In this document: in pieces, positions 1 through 9,914 of the stretch
Layout of the letters: each line of letters opens with the position of its first letter
Position numbering within the stretch: the first letter of the stretch is position 1
Assembly: GCA_023249645.1 (NCBI GenBank)
Contig: JAHFCF010000002.1
Span: 62,001 to 126,000, forward strand
Direction of reading: 5' to 3'
From: Elusimicrobiota bacterium
Lineage (GTDB): Bacteria; Elusimicrobiota; Elusimicrobia; UBA1565; UBA9628
Length of the DNA stretch: 64,000 nucleotides
Made by a program: the position numbers and the translations under genes
The notes under the pieces: model-generated
The model's database searches: none
What the model saw: the letters and a program-made list of their open reading frames with translations, nothing else
What the model was told of the DNA's origin: nothing

Positions 1-2027
1 ATGAGTGGCCGGCCGGCCGCGTTGCCCATGACGAAGGCCTCTCCGCCCTTGGCCCCGTAAAGGAAGGTCTGCCCCACATCCCCGTAGACCACGATGCGCC
101 CGGCCTTGAGGATCTGGCCCACCTGGTCCTGCGCGTTGCCATGCACGAAGATCTCCGCCCCATCGAGTCCCGAACCCAGGTAGTCGCCGCTCGATCCGTA
201 GACGTCGATGCGCACGCCCGCGCTTCCAGGCCCCAGGCCGCAGCCGAGGAACCGGTCGCCGCGCGCGCGGAAGATGACGAAGCGCTTCCAGCCCTGGCGA
301 ACGGCGTCCACGATGAGCCGGTTGACGGCCGAGGGCCCTTCCGGAGGGAAACCCTGGGCGTCGATGACCAAGGCCGCGCCGGGAGACTGAGGGGAAGGCA
401 GTCTGGCGGAGCGCGTGGAAGCTCGATCGACCCGGCAGTCCCCGGCCGCCGCCGGCAGTGCCGGCACGCTCTCGAGGATCGCGTTCACGGCGCGGTCCAC
501 GGCCGCCCAGACGAAGCCCGGCCTCTGCCTGCCCATATCCCAGCGGCGATCGCGCAGGACGCTGACCTCGTCCAAGGTCTTGCGCCAGCCCGATGAGGCG
601 AGCTTTCCGCGGACCTCGGAGAGGAACTCCGCGTCACGTCCGCGGCGCAGCAGGGACTTCAAGCCGTCCGAAGGCTCCAGAACCGGAGTCTCCTGCAGCT
701 GATCCTTCTCCGTGAAAAGTTCGTTGCCGAATTTATCGACGATATCCAGCTTCGCTTGGTCGCCTTCCCCCTGGACCGAGAAGACGAATGCCCCGCCGTC
801 CGTGCAGCTGCCGCCGCGGGCGTTCCAATAAGCGTCAGCGCAGGCGGGCACGTCCGGGTAGACCTGGGAGAGCTCCTCGAAGAAAGCGTCGATGGCCTGC
901 TTCTCCGAGGCGATGGCGCCGAAGCTCTTGGCCCCGCGCTGGACCGAGAAGACCTGCGGCCGAAGCATGGAGACGTCGGTGATGCCGATGAGCTGGGGAG
1001 AGAGGGTCTGTGGGTCGCAGCGGGCCACGATGAAGAACCACGGCCCGTCCGGGGAGCCGTTCAAGTGCGCGTTCTGCAGGGCCCGGTAGATGCGCTGGCG
1101 GCGCTTGCTCAAGCGCTCGAAATCGCCCTCGGGCGTGGGGCCCAGGGCCTCGATGACATGCTCCAGGGGATAGCCCAAGACGCGCGCGTAGTGGTCGAAG
1201 AGCAGGACCGAGACCTCGGTATCGGTCACGAAGAGCGGGACCATCCCCCGCTGGCGCAGATACTCGGTCACCGCGTAGTAGTTGGCAAAGTCGCCGTTAT
1301 GGACCAGGGCCTCGTGCAGACCGGCGAAGGGGTGCGCGCCGCCCGGATGCCAGACACGGCCGCGCGTGGGATAGCGCTGGTGCCCGATCCAGACCTTGGC
1401 CTGGGTCTCTTCCAGGCGATAGAAGCGGGCCACCTCCTCGGCGTAGCCCACGGCCTTGAGGATCATCAGGTCGCGGCCGTGCGAGAGCACGAAGGCTCGG
1501 GGAGGCGCGGCCTCGGCGTAGAAGCGGCGGTTGAGCTTGAAGCTGTTCTGGTAGACGAACTCATCCTCAGCCGCTGAGCGATCCGTGATCTGTGTCTCGG
1601 ACATGAAGCGTTCGAGCTCGGAAGCTTTTGCTCGGACAAAATAGCGCCAGACCGTGGGGGGCCGCAGTTCCAAGCCCACCGCGCGGTAGTCGCCCACGTC
1701 GGCTTGCCGTTCCATGTGCGTCACATCGAAGCGGGGGGTGATGAACTCGTTCTCCAAGGCCTGGCGCACGGATTCGTCGATATAGCCGATGTGCAGGGCA
1801 TAGTGCCGACGGTACTTCGGGAATAAGCCAGCGGCGGCCACGCCGCCGCCCTTGCCGTTGCCGCGGTTGCGCATCTGGCTGCACGGCCTGATGATGAGCT
1901 TGCCCGGCATGGGTACTGTGCCCACGATGCCGATGACCCCGCAGCCGCCCTCGCAATCGGGCTTGCCTGACGGGCGCAGCCCCTCGACGAGCCTCCTCCG
2001 GGCGGCTGTGATGGCCTCTTCGCTCAT
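1..2027 (-). CDS. Glutamate synthase-like protein: class II glutamine amidotransferase domain plus C-terminal GXGXG domain (truncated by window start)
   Basis: Manual reverse translation from ATG at 2027: MSEEAITAARRRLVEGLRPSGKPDCEGGCGVIGIVGT...; ends ...GSGLDGAEIFVHGNAQDQVGQILKAGRIVVYGDVGQTFLYGAKGGEAFVMGNAAGRPL, the GXGXG beta-helix. Start overlaps upstream stop (ATGA). ORF runs off the window so it is absent from the track. Confidence 0.85.
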   Translation of the reverse strand, partial: MSEEAITAARRRLVEGLRPSGKPDCEGGCGVIGIVGTVPMPGKLIIRPCSQMRNRGNGKGGGVAAAGLFPKYRRHYALHIGYIDESVRQALENEFITPRFDVTHMERQADVGDYRAVGLELRPPTVWRYFVRAKASELERFMSETQITDRSAAEDEFVYQNSFKLNRRFYAEAAPPRAFVLSHGRDLMILKAVGYAEEVARFYRLEETQAKVWIGHQRYPTRGRVWHPGGAHPFAGLHEALVHNGDFANYYAVTEYLRQRGMVPLFVTDTEVSVLLFDHYARVLGYPLEHVIEALGPTPEGDFERLSKRRQRIYRALQNAHLNGSPDGPWFFIVARCDPQTLSPQLIGITDVSMLRPQVFSVQRGAKSFGAIASEKQAIDAFFEELSQVYPDVPACADAYWNARGGSCTDGGAFVFSVQGEGDQAKLDIVDKFGNELFTEKDQLQETPVLEPSDGLKSLLRRGRDAEFLSEVRGKLASSGWRKTLDEVSVLRDRRWDMGRQRPGFVWAAVDRAVNAILESVPALPAAAGDCRVDRASTRSARLPSPQSPGAALVIDAQGFPPEGPSAVNRLIVDAVRQGWKRFVIFRARGDRFLGCGLGPGSAGVRIDVYGSSGDYLGSGLDGAEIFVHGNAQDQVGQILKAGRIVVYGDVGQTFLYGAKGGEAFVMGNAAGRPL

Positions 2028-4912
2028 GATTCGATGGACTCCAGCAGATCGCGTCGGCCGCGGAGCTCGGCGATGCTCTTCAGGCCCAAGGCGGCCAGCT
2101 TGCGGCGCATCCTCTGCATCCAGGCGCGGTACATGCTCTCGATGCGGCCGGCCACCCACTCGGGCTCCAGGCGGCGGCTCAAGACCGGATCGGTCGTGGC
2201 GATGCCGATGGGACAACCCCGGCCGCGCTCACAGTTGCAGCAGCGCACGCAATCGATGGCCACGAGCTCCGCCGTGCCGATGACGCAGCCGTCCGCGCCC
2301 AGGGCCACGGCCTTCAAGACGTCATCGGTCGTGCGCACGCCGCCGCTGGCCATCAGGGTCACGTGGTCTCGGATGCCTTCCTTGACCAGGAAATCATGGA
2401 CCTGCACGATGCCGTATTCGATGGGCTGGGCGATGTTCTTCTTGGCGATGTCCGGAGCCGCCCCGGTCCCGCCATAGCCGCCGTCGAGGTGGATGATGTG
2501 CGCCCCGGCATAGTAGGCGCCCACGGCCACCATGTCCACGTCGCCGGGAGTGGAGACCTTGACCGAGAGCAGGAGCTCCGGCTTGATGGAGCGGACCCAG
2601 TCGAGGTGCTTCTTGTGGTCCTCGACGGAATAGACGCTGTGGAACGGGAACGGAGAGAAGAGGCTCGTGCCCGGCACGGCCTCGCGCATGGCCGCGACAG
2701 CCGGCGTGTTCTTTTCTCCCAGGAGATGGCCGCCCAGGCCCGGCTTGGCCCCCTGCGCGTACTTAAACTCCACCAGCCGCGCGCGCTGGATGGTCTCCTC
2801 GCGCACGCCGAAGAGGCCGGTGGCGATCTGCGTGATGATGTGGTCCGCATAAGGCTTGAGCTCGTCGGGATAGCCTCCCTCGCCGGTCGAGGTGAAGGTG
2901 TGCAGGCGCTGAGCGGCCAAGGCGCGCCCCTGCATGACGGCCAGCGACACGGATCCATAGGACATCCCGCCGCCGTAGATCGGCAAGCCCAGCCGGATGC
3001 GCGGGCCTTCCGGGCGGCGGTTGAGGTCCAAGGACAGATCGACATCCTCGGGCCGGATCTTGCTCGGCGGGCTTGAACGCCAGCGCAACAGATCAAACCC
3101 TCCGCCGGAGTCGCCGCGAGGCTCGTCCGATCCGTCATTCTTCCCGTGGGCGCGGGCGTCTCGCCAGACACCTTGCAGCAGGCCAGCTGTCCAACGCTTG
3201 TCTCCCAAGGTGCGCGGCAACTCGGAGGGCTCCACGCGGATGGCCTGCCAGGGGCAGATCTTGACGCAGGATTGCGTGCCGGAAAGGCAGGACTGCCCGG
3301 TGCAGCGATCATGACGAGGCTCATCGAGCTTGAGCTTTCCGTCCCCTCGGGAAAACACCCCCTGAGGACAGGCCGGCACGCAGAGTCCGCAGTCCGTGCA
3401 GCGGGCCCGGTCGATCAAGACGTTGAAGGAGGGCAGATCATCGGCGAATCTGGAAAGGCAAGAGTCCGTATTCGTAGTCTTCGTCTCCTCCGGCAAGCGG
3501 GGAGGGACTTTCGCCTGCGAGGACGATGGTCCAGAGGCCATCGTCAGTCTTTTCTTAAAATCCTGACGCGCGGCGTCGGCGAAGATGGCCCGGCCGGTCT
3601 CTCCGCGCAGGCGGCGCACGTCGCGCATGCCCATGGCTCCCAGGACCTCGAGGAGCTGGTCGCGCCAGGCCAACATCAGGTTGATCATGCGCGTAGCGCC
3701 CCATTGCGGATCCACCTTCTCCAGACCCCGCGGACAGGGATGCCCGGATCGGCATTCGCCGCAGAGGTGGCATTCGAGGGCCACGAAGAGCGGCAGGTCG
3801 ACCATGACGGCGTCCGCGCCCAGGATGATGGCCTTGGGCACGTGCTCGGCCGCGATGATGCCGCCCGAGGCCAAGAGGGTCACGCGGTCGCGCAGTCCGG
3901 CCTCCACGAGGCCGAGATGGACCTGGCGCAAGCGGGAGATCAAGGTCTCCCCGTCGGGCATGAGCCCCAGACTGTCGCCCGCCAGATGCAGGGTCTCTCC
4001 CATCCCGCCAGCAAGCCGCAGCGCCTCGGCCAATGACTCCTTGCCACCCGAGAGGCGATGCACGGTCAGGAGCTGGGGATTGATCCGCTTGGCCAGCGGC
4101 GCGGTCTCATCCGTCCAGGTGCCCGGCAAGAACTCCACCATGCTCGCCCATTCGAGCAGCTGGCGGTGCCGTTGCAAGTCCTGGGCGTCGATGCGCACGA
4201 TGAGATGGTTGAAATGCTCCTTCAGGGCTCCCGGCAGTCCATCGGCGGCAATGGCAGCGAAGCTGCTCAGCGCGCGCGCGCAGAGGGCCAGAGCCTTGAG
4301 GGCTCCCGGAGCGTCGCCCACGCCCGGAAGGTCCGGGACCTGGAAGAGGACCGGCAGGGAGATCTCCCGCGTGGGCGGGATGGGGGTGAGGAGATTGCCC
4401 TCCTCATCGTAGCGCATGCCGCAGAGGTTGGAAAGCTTGCGGCCGAGGTCGACGACAGTTGAGATGTGCTCTCGGCCGTGGATGCCGTCGCGGGTGGGAC
4501 GAACGATCTCGGACATGTCCGTCCAGAGGCCGTCGAAGCCGGCGCCGTCGAAGGGGCCGCCGTAGCCGGCCCCGCTGACCGGGATCTTGCCGGTCGAGGC
4601 CTGCTCGAGGGTGACGCGCATGACCGCCGGCGGGAAAGAGGCGTCGCCCTGTTTCAGGAAAGCGGGGTCCTCGATCATGCGCAGGGCATGGCGCGGACAG
4701 TCGAAAACGCAGGCGAAGCACGCCCGGCAGCAGGCCCCATCCGGCTCGGCCATGAGGCGCAGATCCTCCGGCCTGCGGGAGTGGCACTCGTAGGGGCAGG
4801 ACGCGATGCAGGTCCCGCAGGAGATGCAGCGGTCGCTGCGCTCCACGCGCCGGGGCGCCAGCACGGGGAAGCGGCCCGCGGCGCGCCGGGACTTCTCCGA
4901 TGAGCCGCTCAT
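2024..4912 (-). CDS. Glutamate synthase FMN-domain protein with N-terminal and internal ferredoxin-like clusters and two tandem barrel regions
   Basis: CISCGTCIASCPYEC and CTDCGLCVPACPQG ferredoxin motifs; canonical GltS FMN core YGGGMSYGSVSLAVMQGRA...STGEGGYPDEL...GAKPGLGGHLLGEKNTP...HLDGGYGGTGAAP. Preferred start is ATG at 4912 (ATGA overlap with upstream stop) rather than 4933. Confidence 0.85.
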   Translation of the reverse strand: MSGSSEKSRRAAGRFPVLAPRRVERSDRCISCGTCIASCPYECHSRRPEDLRLMAEPDGACCRACFACVFDCPRHALRMIEDPAFLKQGDASFPPAVMRVTLEQASTGKIPVSGAGYGGPFDGAGFDGLWTDMSEIVRPTRDGIHGREHISTVVDLGRKLSNLCGMRYDEEGNLLTPIPPTREISLPVLFQVPDLPGVGDAPGALKALALCARALSSFAAIAADGLPGALKEHFNHLIVRIDAQDLQRHRQLLEWASMVEFLPGTWTDETAPLAKRINPQLLTVHRLSGGKESLAEALRLAGGMGETLHLAGDSLGLMPDGETLISRLRQVHLGLVEAGLRDRVTLLASGGIIAAEHVPKAIILGADAVMVDLPLFVALECHLCGECRSGHPCPRGLEKVDPQWGATRMINLMLAWRDQLLEVLGAMGMRDVRRLRGETGRAIFADAARQDFKKRLTMASGPSSSQAKVPPRLPEETKTTNTDSCLSRFADDLPSFNVLIDRARCTDCGLCVPACPQGVFSRGDGKLKLDEPRHDRCTGQSCLSGTQSCVKICPWQAIRVEPSELPRTLGDKRWTAGLLQGVWRDARAHGKNDGSDEPRGDSGGGFDLLRWRSSPPSKIRPEDVDLSLDLNRRPEGPRIRLGLPIYGGGMSYGSVSLAVMQGRALAAQRLHTFTSTGEGGYPDELKPYADHIITQIATGLFGVREETIQRARLVEFKYAQGAKPGLGGHLLGEKNTPAVAAMREAVPGTSLFSPFPFHSVYSVEDHKKHLDWVRSIKPELLLSVKVSTPGDVDMVAVGAYYAGAHIIHLDGGYGGTGAAPDIAKKNIAQPIEYGIVQVHDFLVKEGIRDHVTLMASGGVRTTDDVLKAVALGADGCVIGTAELVAIDCVRCCNCERGRGCPIGIATTDPVLSRRLEPEWVAGRIESMYRAWMQRMRRKLAALGLKSIAELRGRRDLLESIES

Positions 4913-6820
4913 CGGGATGTCCCTGGCCGCCACTCAGGCCGCAGAAGTCCATAGGACTGCGCCACTTCCGGGGAGATCTTGTCCACCCTGGCCGCGAAAT
5001 CCGCGATGAGCTTGTCCGGCCTGCCGTGGAGCAAGGCCACAGATTTTTCCAGGACATCGTAGCAGGCGCGCAAAGGCAAGGCGGTCTGGCAGACCTCCTC
5101 GCAGAGCCCGCAATGCACGCATTGGAACATGCTCTGGGCGGCTTCGGCGGAAAGCCCATGCCCTAAAGCCTGCGCCGCCTCGAGCTTGCCGCGCGCGGTG
5201 GTGAGTTCTTCGCGGGTCACGATCCAGGCCGGGCAGACTGCGATGCAGGAACCGCAGGCCGTGCAGCGCTCGGCGGTCTCCTTGAGGAGCGCTGGGCCAG
5301 AGGCCGCCGCATCCGGCACGGACCATGCCTCGCCCGTGGGCCGGGCCAAGCCACGCGCCGCCAGGCCCAGGAGGGGGGAAAACCACCGGGCCAGCCGCAA
5401 ACCGATGACGTGAAGGATCGGTTGCAGGATCCAATCCCGCAAACTGAAGAAACCTGGCCTGGAAAGCGACTTGTGCGGGTTGAGGAGATTGTGCGGGTCG
5501 ACCTGGGCCTTGAGCGCCGACCTTCGGGATCTGACGAAGGGCAGGTTCCAGAGGCCGATCCCGTAAGGCCGTCCGCCGAAAGTCAGGGCCGCATGGGTGA
5601 GCAGCTGCACCAGAAGGAGGCGCAGTGGGTAATCCGCCCCGGCCGGGTCGCAGAGAAAAGTGAGGATGACCACCGAGTCCAGACTGTCCTGGGACTGATG
5701 GAACGATGTCTCGCAGGCCAGTTCATCTCCGAACCGTTGCGCCAGGCGTCGGGCATCGGCCAGATAGGCCGGCAGCCGGCCGTGCGGCAGGAGGACCTCG
5801 CTGGCCAGCATGCCGGGCCCGCGGCGCTGGGCCTTCATGGGGTAGAACCGTTCAGACCAAAGATAGCGCGCGGCCAAGACCGCGGCAACGCGGTGCGGGG
5901 GCAATCCTTTATGCTCCAGGAATTTCCCCGCTGACGCGGCATCGTCGAAATGAAGGAGCACCGCGCTTTGGGCTTCCACGATGTCATCCTTCAGGCCGGT
6001 CTTGTCCTTGAACAGGGCGTTCTCTTCCTTAAGACGCGCCGCATCGTAGGATTGAAGGTGCGTGGGCTTGTGCTGAGACGCGATCACGGCCTCCAGGAAC
6101 GAAGAGGCTCTCTGGTCGTCGTCAAAGTAGAACAAAAGGGGGTGGCTCTCCCGCGCCGCCGGACGCAAGGCCAAGGTGAGCTCAGTGATGAGCCCGAGCT
6201 GACCCTCGGCGCCAAAAAAATCAGCCATCCGGGGATCCGAGGACTTAAGGTCCCAGACCTCGCCGCAAGGCATCACCACGCGCATTCCCTGGACCGCCTC
6301 ACGAAGAGGACCGTACTTAAAGCCGTTCAAGCCTCGGCCGCCGGTCGAGACCCAGCCCGCGACGGTTGAAAAAAGGCCGGTCGGCGTGGTCCTGGGAGCC
6401 AGACCATGCGGCGAGACGGCATCCACAAGATCAGCCCAGCGCACCCCCGGCTCTACCGTGGCCGTGCGGGCCGCTGGATCCACGGACAGCACGCGGTTCA
6501 TGGACGAGAAGTCAGCCACGACCCCGGCCTCGGTCGGGACCGCGCCGCCAAAGGCCGAACTCGACACCCCGCGCGCAAAGAGGGCCAGCCCGCGCTCCCG
6601 GCAGAATTCGGTCAGGACTAAGACGTCGTCCTGCGTCCGCGGCTGGACCACCAGGAGGGGGGAGCGGGGCAATAGCGCGCGTTCCATGAAACCCGGCAGA
6701 CGGGCGAGGTCACGACGGCACAGGCTCCGCTCGAAATCGTCGGCGATGACCCGGCTGCCGACGGAAAGACGAGGACGGAGCGCTTCGACGGCCTCGGCGG
6801 CTGATGAGCGCGCTGTCATG
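4909..6820 (-). CDS. FAD-linked oxidase (GlcD/D-lactate dehydrogenase-like) fused to a C-terminal 4Fe-4S domain
   Basis: MTARSSAAEAVEALRPRL...; FAD_binding_4 signature (PLLVVQPRTQDDVLVLTEFCRERGLALFARGVSSS...VEPGVRWADLVDAV), two CxxCxxC motifs (CTACGSCIAVCP, CVHCGLCEEVC). Track ORF starts at 7188 but overlaps osmC; start near 6820 preferred. Confidence 0.8.
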
Positions 6821-6880
6821 AGGAAGGTATAGATGATTATACCAAATGCACGATCAACCGCTGAGGACCACTGGGCCGAC

Positions 6881-7282
6881 TCACACCACCCGCGTCTTGA
6901 TCTCGAATTGGGGCGGCGCCTGCAGGTGGCGCTTGACCGTGCAGAGGTTGGCGGCGCTGACCAGGCTGTCTTTATACTTTTCAGGAAAACTCTTGGGGAT
7001 ACGGATCTCGAGGCTGATCCGGGTCGCCAAGTGCTTATCCGGATCCCAAAGAGCCGTCTGCACGAGCTCGATGCCATCCGTAGGGATGCGGCGTTTCCGG
7101 CAGAAGCTGAGCACGAAAAAGCCCGCGCAGGTGCCCAGGGAGGCCAAGAACAGCTGGAAGGGCGAGGGAGCCAGACCTTCGCCTCCATCCTCCAGCGGCT
7201 GATCGGTCAGGACCTTGAGCCCCGCAAAATCAGCAGCCACCTTCTGATTTCCTTGAAAGCTGATCCTCATTTCCATGTTCAT
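6881..7282 (-). CDS. OsmC family protein
   Basis: MNMEMRISFQGNQKVAADFAGLKVLTDQPLEDGGEGLAPSPFQLFLASLGTCAGFFVLSFCRKRRI; two-cysteine OsmC pattern. Confidence 0.85.
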   Translation of the reverse strand: MNMEMRISFQGNQKVAADFAGLKVLTDQPLEDGGEGLAPSPFQLFLASLGTCAGFFVLSFCRKRRIPTDGIELVQTALWDPDKHLATRISLEIRIPKSFPEKYKDSLVSAANLCTVKRHLQAPPQFEIKTRVV

Positions 7283-7310
7283 CCTCCTCAGGGCTAGACA
7301 AGTATATAAT

Positions 7311-7324
7311 AATATTATAATATT
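7311..7324. promoter_or_regulatory. Perfect 14-bp palindrome AATATTATAATATT in the divergent osmC/arsR intergenic region (candidate operator)
   Basis: Read directly; lies between divergent starts at 7282(-) and 7330(+), next to an ArsR-family gene. Confidence 0.5.
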
Positions 7325-7329
7325 TTAAT

Positions 7330-7635
7330 ATGAATAACAAGGCGCTTGAATCCATGCTTCAAAGCTGCGAGACGACCGCCCGCATCCTGAAGATGCTGGC
7401 CCACCCCCGCCGACTGCAGATCCTCTGCCATCTCTGCGGCGACGAGAAGACCGTGGGGGAGCTCGAGCGCCTGTGCGGCGCCTCGCAGTCCCAGGTCTCG
7501 CAGTTTCTGGGACGCATGAGCAGCGAGGGGCTGGTGGCCGGGCGCCGCACGGGCCATCACGTCTCCTACCGCATCGAAGACCCGCAGATCCTCGCGCTCA
7601 TCTTGTCCCTGCACAAGATCTTCTGTCCCCGCTAA
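7330..7635 (+). CDS. ArsR-family HTH transcriptional regulator (possible BigR/SqrR-like persulfide sensor)
   Basis: ILKMLAHPRRLQILCHLCGDEKTVGELERLCGASQSQVSQFLGRMSSEGLVAGRRTGHHVSYRI; Cys in 'ILC' and C-terminal 'FC'. Confidence 0.85.
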   Translation: MNNKALESMLQSCETTARILKMLAHPRRLQILCHLCGDEKTVGELERLCGASQSQVSQFLGRMSSEGLVAGRRTGHHVSYRIEDPQILALILSLHKIFCPR

Positions 7636-7645
7636 GGAGGCGACC

Positions 7646-8140
7646 ATGCAACCCGTGATCCTGGACGTGAGAGAAAAAGACGAGTTCGAGGCGGAGCATG
7701 TCCCCGGCTCGCTCTGGGTGCCTCTCTCGCAATTCGCGCAGCAGGCTCCGGGCGTGCTGCAGAATCTCGTCGGCAAGCAGGTCCTGATCCTGTGCCGCAG
7801 CGGCAACAGGGCGCGGCTGGCTCGCCAACAGATCGCGCAGCTCGGCTTCGCGGACCAGATCCGCTGCGAGGTCTACGCGGGGGGGATCCTGGAGTGGGCC
7901 AAGCAGGGCAAGCCCGTGGTGACGCGCCAGAAGAGCCATCTTCCGGTCATGCGCCAGGTCCTGCTGATCGCCGGCCTTCTGGTCTTGGTTTCGGTCCTTC
8001 TGAGTTTTCTTCTGGATCAGCGCATCGCCTGGCTCGCGGCGCTCATCGGCGCCGGCCTTGCTTTTGCCGGCCTCACGGGATTCTGCCTGTTGGCCGAGCT
8101 CCTGGCCAAGATGCCCTGGAATCAGACTCCGAACTCATAG
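7646..8140 (+). CDS. Rhodanese-like domain protein with C-terminal membrane region (YgaP-like)
   Basis: VILDVREKDEFEAEHVPGSLWVPLSQF...VLILCRSGNRARLA active-site loop followed by two hydrophobic helices. Confidence 0.85.
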   Translation: MQPVILDVREKDEFEAEHVPGSLWVPLSQFAQQAPGVLQNLVGKQVLILCRSGNRARLARQQIAQLGFADQIRCEVYAGGILEWAKQGKPVVTRQKSHLPVMRQVLLIAGLLVLVSVLLSFLLDQRIAWLAALIGAGLAFAGLTGFCLLAELLAKMPWNQTPNS

Positions 8141-8181
8141 CGACAGGGACTTTCCCAAGCAATCCGCTAAGAGTGGGCGGC

Positions 8182-9387
8182 TTAACGCCGGGAGCGTCGG
8201 CGGTAGCGGCCCCAGTTCATGTCCGCGAAAGTCTTGGGCCGGGGAGGCGTGAGGTGCGGCGGGGCGCTGTATTTGAAATCGGGGAGGACCGCCCGCGGGA
8301 ACACGATGCCCACGAAGCGTTCGATGGCGCCCAAAAATGGCTGTTCGTCCAAGGCCATCAGGGTGATGGCGTCACCCACGCCGTAGGCGCGGGCCGTGCG
8401 GCCGACGCGGTGCACGTAATCCTCCGGGTGGCGCGGCACGTCGTAATTGATGACGTGGCTGATCTCCTTGACGTCGATGCCGCGCGCCGCGATGTCCGTG
8501 GCCACCAGGATCTTGATGCGGCCCTTGCGGAAGTTCTCCATGGCGTCCGTGCGCTGGCCCTGGGTGCGGTCCGCGTGCAAAACGCCCACGGAGAAGCCCT
8601 TGTCCTTGAGCCGTCGGGTCACATTGTCGGCTCCGTGCTTGGTCCGGCAGAACACGAGCCCCGAGTTGATCTCGGTGGCCTGGAGCAGAGTCACCAGGAA
8701 CTCGGATTTTTGATTCTGGGCGACGGGATAGACCACCTGGCTGATGCCCTCGGCCACCGACGTCGGCCGGGAGATCTGGATGCGCTGGGGATCCTTCATC
8801 GCGAAGGCGGCCACGCGCTCGATCTCGGGCACCAGCGTGGCGGAGAAGAGCATGGTCTGGCGCTTGGTCGGCACGCGGCGGATGATCTCGCGGATGTCCG
8901 GCAAAAAACCCATGTCGAGCATCCTGTCCGCCTCGTCAAGAACCAAAAACTCGACCTGGTCGAGGCGGAAGGTCCCCTGTCTCAAGTGATCCAAAAGCCT
9001 GCCGGGCGTCGCCACGAGCACTTGGGCGCCTTGGGCCAGGGCTTGGCGCTGGCCCTGATAGCCGACCCCGCCGATCACGATGGCGACCTTGATGGGCGTG
9101 AATCGCCCCAGATCGCGGAACGTCGTCTCCACCTGGGCGGCCAGCTCCCGGGTGGGCACGATGATCAGGGCGCGCAGGCCTGGGCGGGGGTGCTCGAGGA
9201 AACGATGCAGGATGGGCAAGGAGAACGCCGCGGTCTTGCCGCTGCCGGTCTGCGCGCAGCCCAACAGGTCCAGGCCTTTCTGCGCCAGAGGGATGGCCTG
9301 CGCCTGTATGGGCGTGGGTTCGGCGAAACCCATGGCGCGGATCCCGCGCACGAGCTCCGGATGAAGGCCGAGTTTAGTGAATGGCAT
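8182..9387 (-). CDS. DEAD-box ATP-dependent RNA helicase (RhlE-like)
   Basis: Q motif GFAEPTPIQAQAIP, Walker A AQTGSGKT, DEAD (LDEADRMLDMG), SAT, HRVGRTARA. Confidence 0.95.
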   Translation of the reverse strand: MPFTKLGLHPELVRGIRAMGFAEPTPIQAQAIPLAQKGLDLLGCAQTGSGKTAAFSLPILHRFLEHPRPGLRALIIVPTRELAAQVETTFRDLGRFTPIKVAIVIGGVGYQGQRQALAQGAQVLVATPGRLLDHLRQGTFRLDQVEFLVLDEADRMLDMGFLPDIREIIRRVPTKRQTMLFSATLVPEIERVAAFAMKDPQRIQISRPTSVAEGISQVVYPVAQNQKSEFLVTLLQATEINSGLVFCRTKHGADNVTRRLKDKGFSVGVLHADRTQGQRTDAMENFRKGRIKILVATDIAARGIDVKEISHVINYDVPRHPEDYVHRVGRTARAYGVGDAITLMALDEQPFLGAIERFVGIVFPRAVLPDFKYSAPPHLTPPRPKTFADMNWGRYRRRSRR

Positions 9388-9827
9388 CAGGCCGCGGCAG
9401 ACGGATCAGGCGGGGGGAGATAATCGACCTCGATCTTGTATTGCGCCTGGCAGCCGCAGGTGTCCTTCGCTCCGGCATAGAGAGGCTCGCGGCACGAGAC
9501 GCTGCCCTCGGCCACGGCCTGGCGCTGGCCGATGGCGCGGGACACGGCCTCGCTGAAATCGAAACGCCCCACGCCGCAGCGGCCAGGACACGACGCGTCC
9601 CACCGGCATGCGTCATTGGCCTGAAGCGTGAGGGCCTTTTCCTCCAGCAGCTGCTGCTGGGGGGTGAGGAATCTCAGGGTGAAAGCCAACTGACGCACGG
9701 ACGGATATCGGGCCTGCAAGGTCGCTCCGGAACTTTCCCGGGAACGCGCATCCGCCGCGCGCTGGACCTTCTCCTCGTTCTTGTTGGCGCCCTGGCTCTT
9801 GCGGCGCTTCTTGAAATATCCTGCCAT
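9387..9827 (-). CDS. Hypothetical Cys-containing protein
   Basis: ORF MAGYFKKRRKSQGANKNEEK... immediately upstream of the helicase; no family recognised. Confidence 0.6.
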   Translation of the reverse strand: MAGYFKKRRKSQGANKNEEKVQRAADARSRESSGATLQARYPSVRQLAFTLRFLTPQQQLLEEKALTLQANDACRWDASCPGRCGVGRFDFSEAVSRAIGQRQAVAEGSVSCREPLYAGAKDTCGCQAQYKIEVDYLPPPDPSAAA

Positions 9828-9914
9828 GACTGTCTGCAGTATAGCATTTAAACCGGAGCCCGCAAGGAATGGCGAGGGGGCTTTTCTTTCCTTAATGATA
9901 TGTTAGAATGCCTC

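Noticed and set aside
756-1577. 273-aa plus-strand ORF at window start
   Set aside because: Opposite the GATase/GXGXG gene, which is read clearly on the minus strand.
7792-9423. 543-aa plus-strand ORF across rhodanese and helicase
   Set aside because: Crosses two convergent real genes in other frames.
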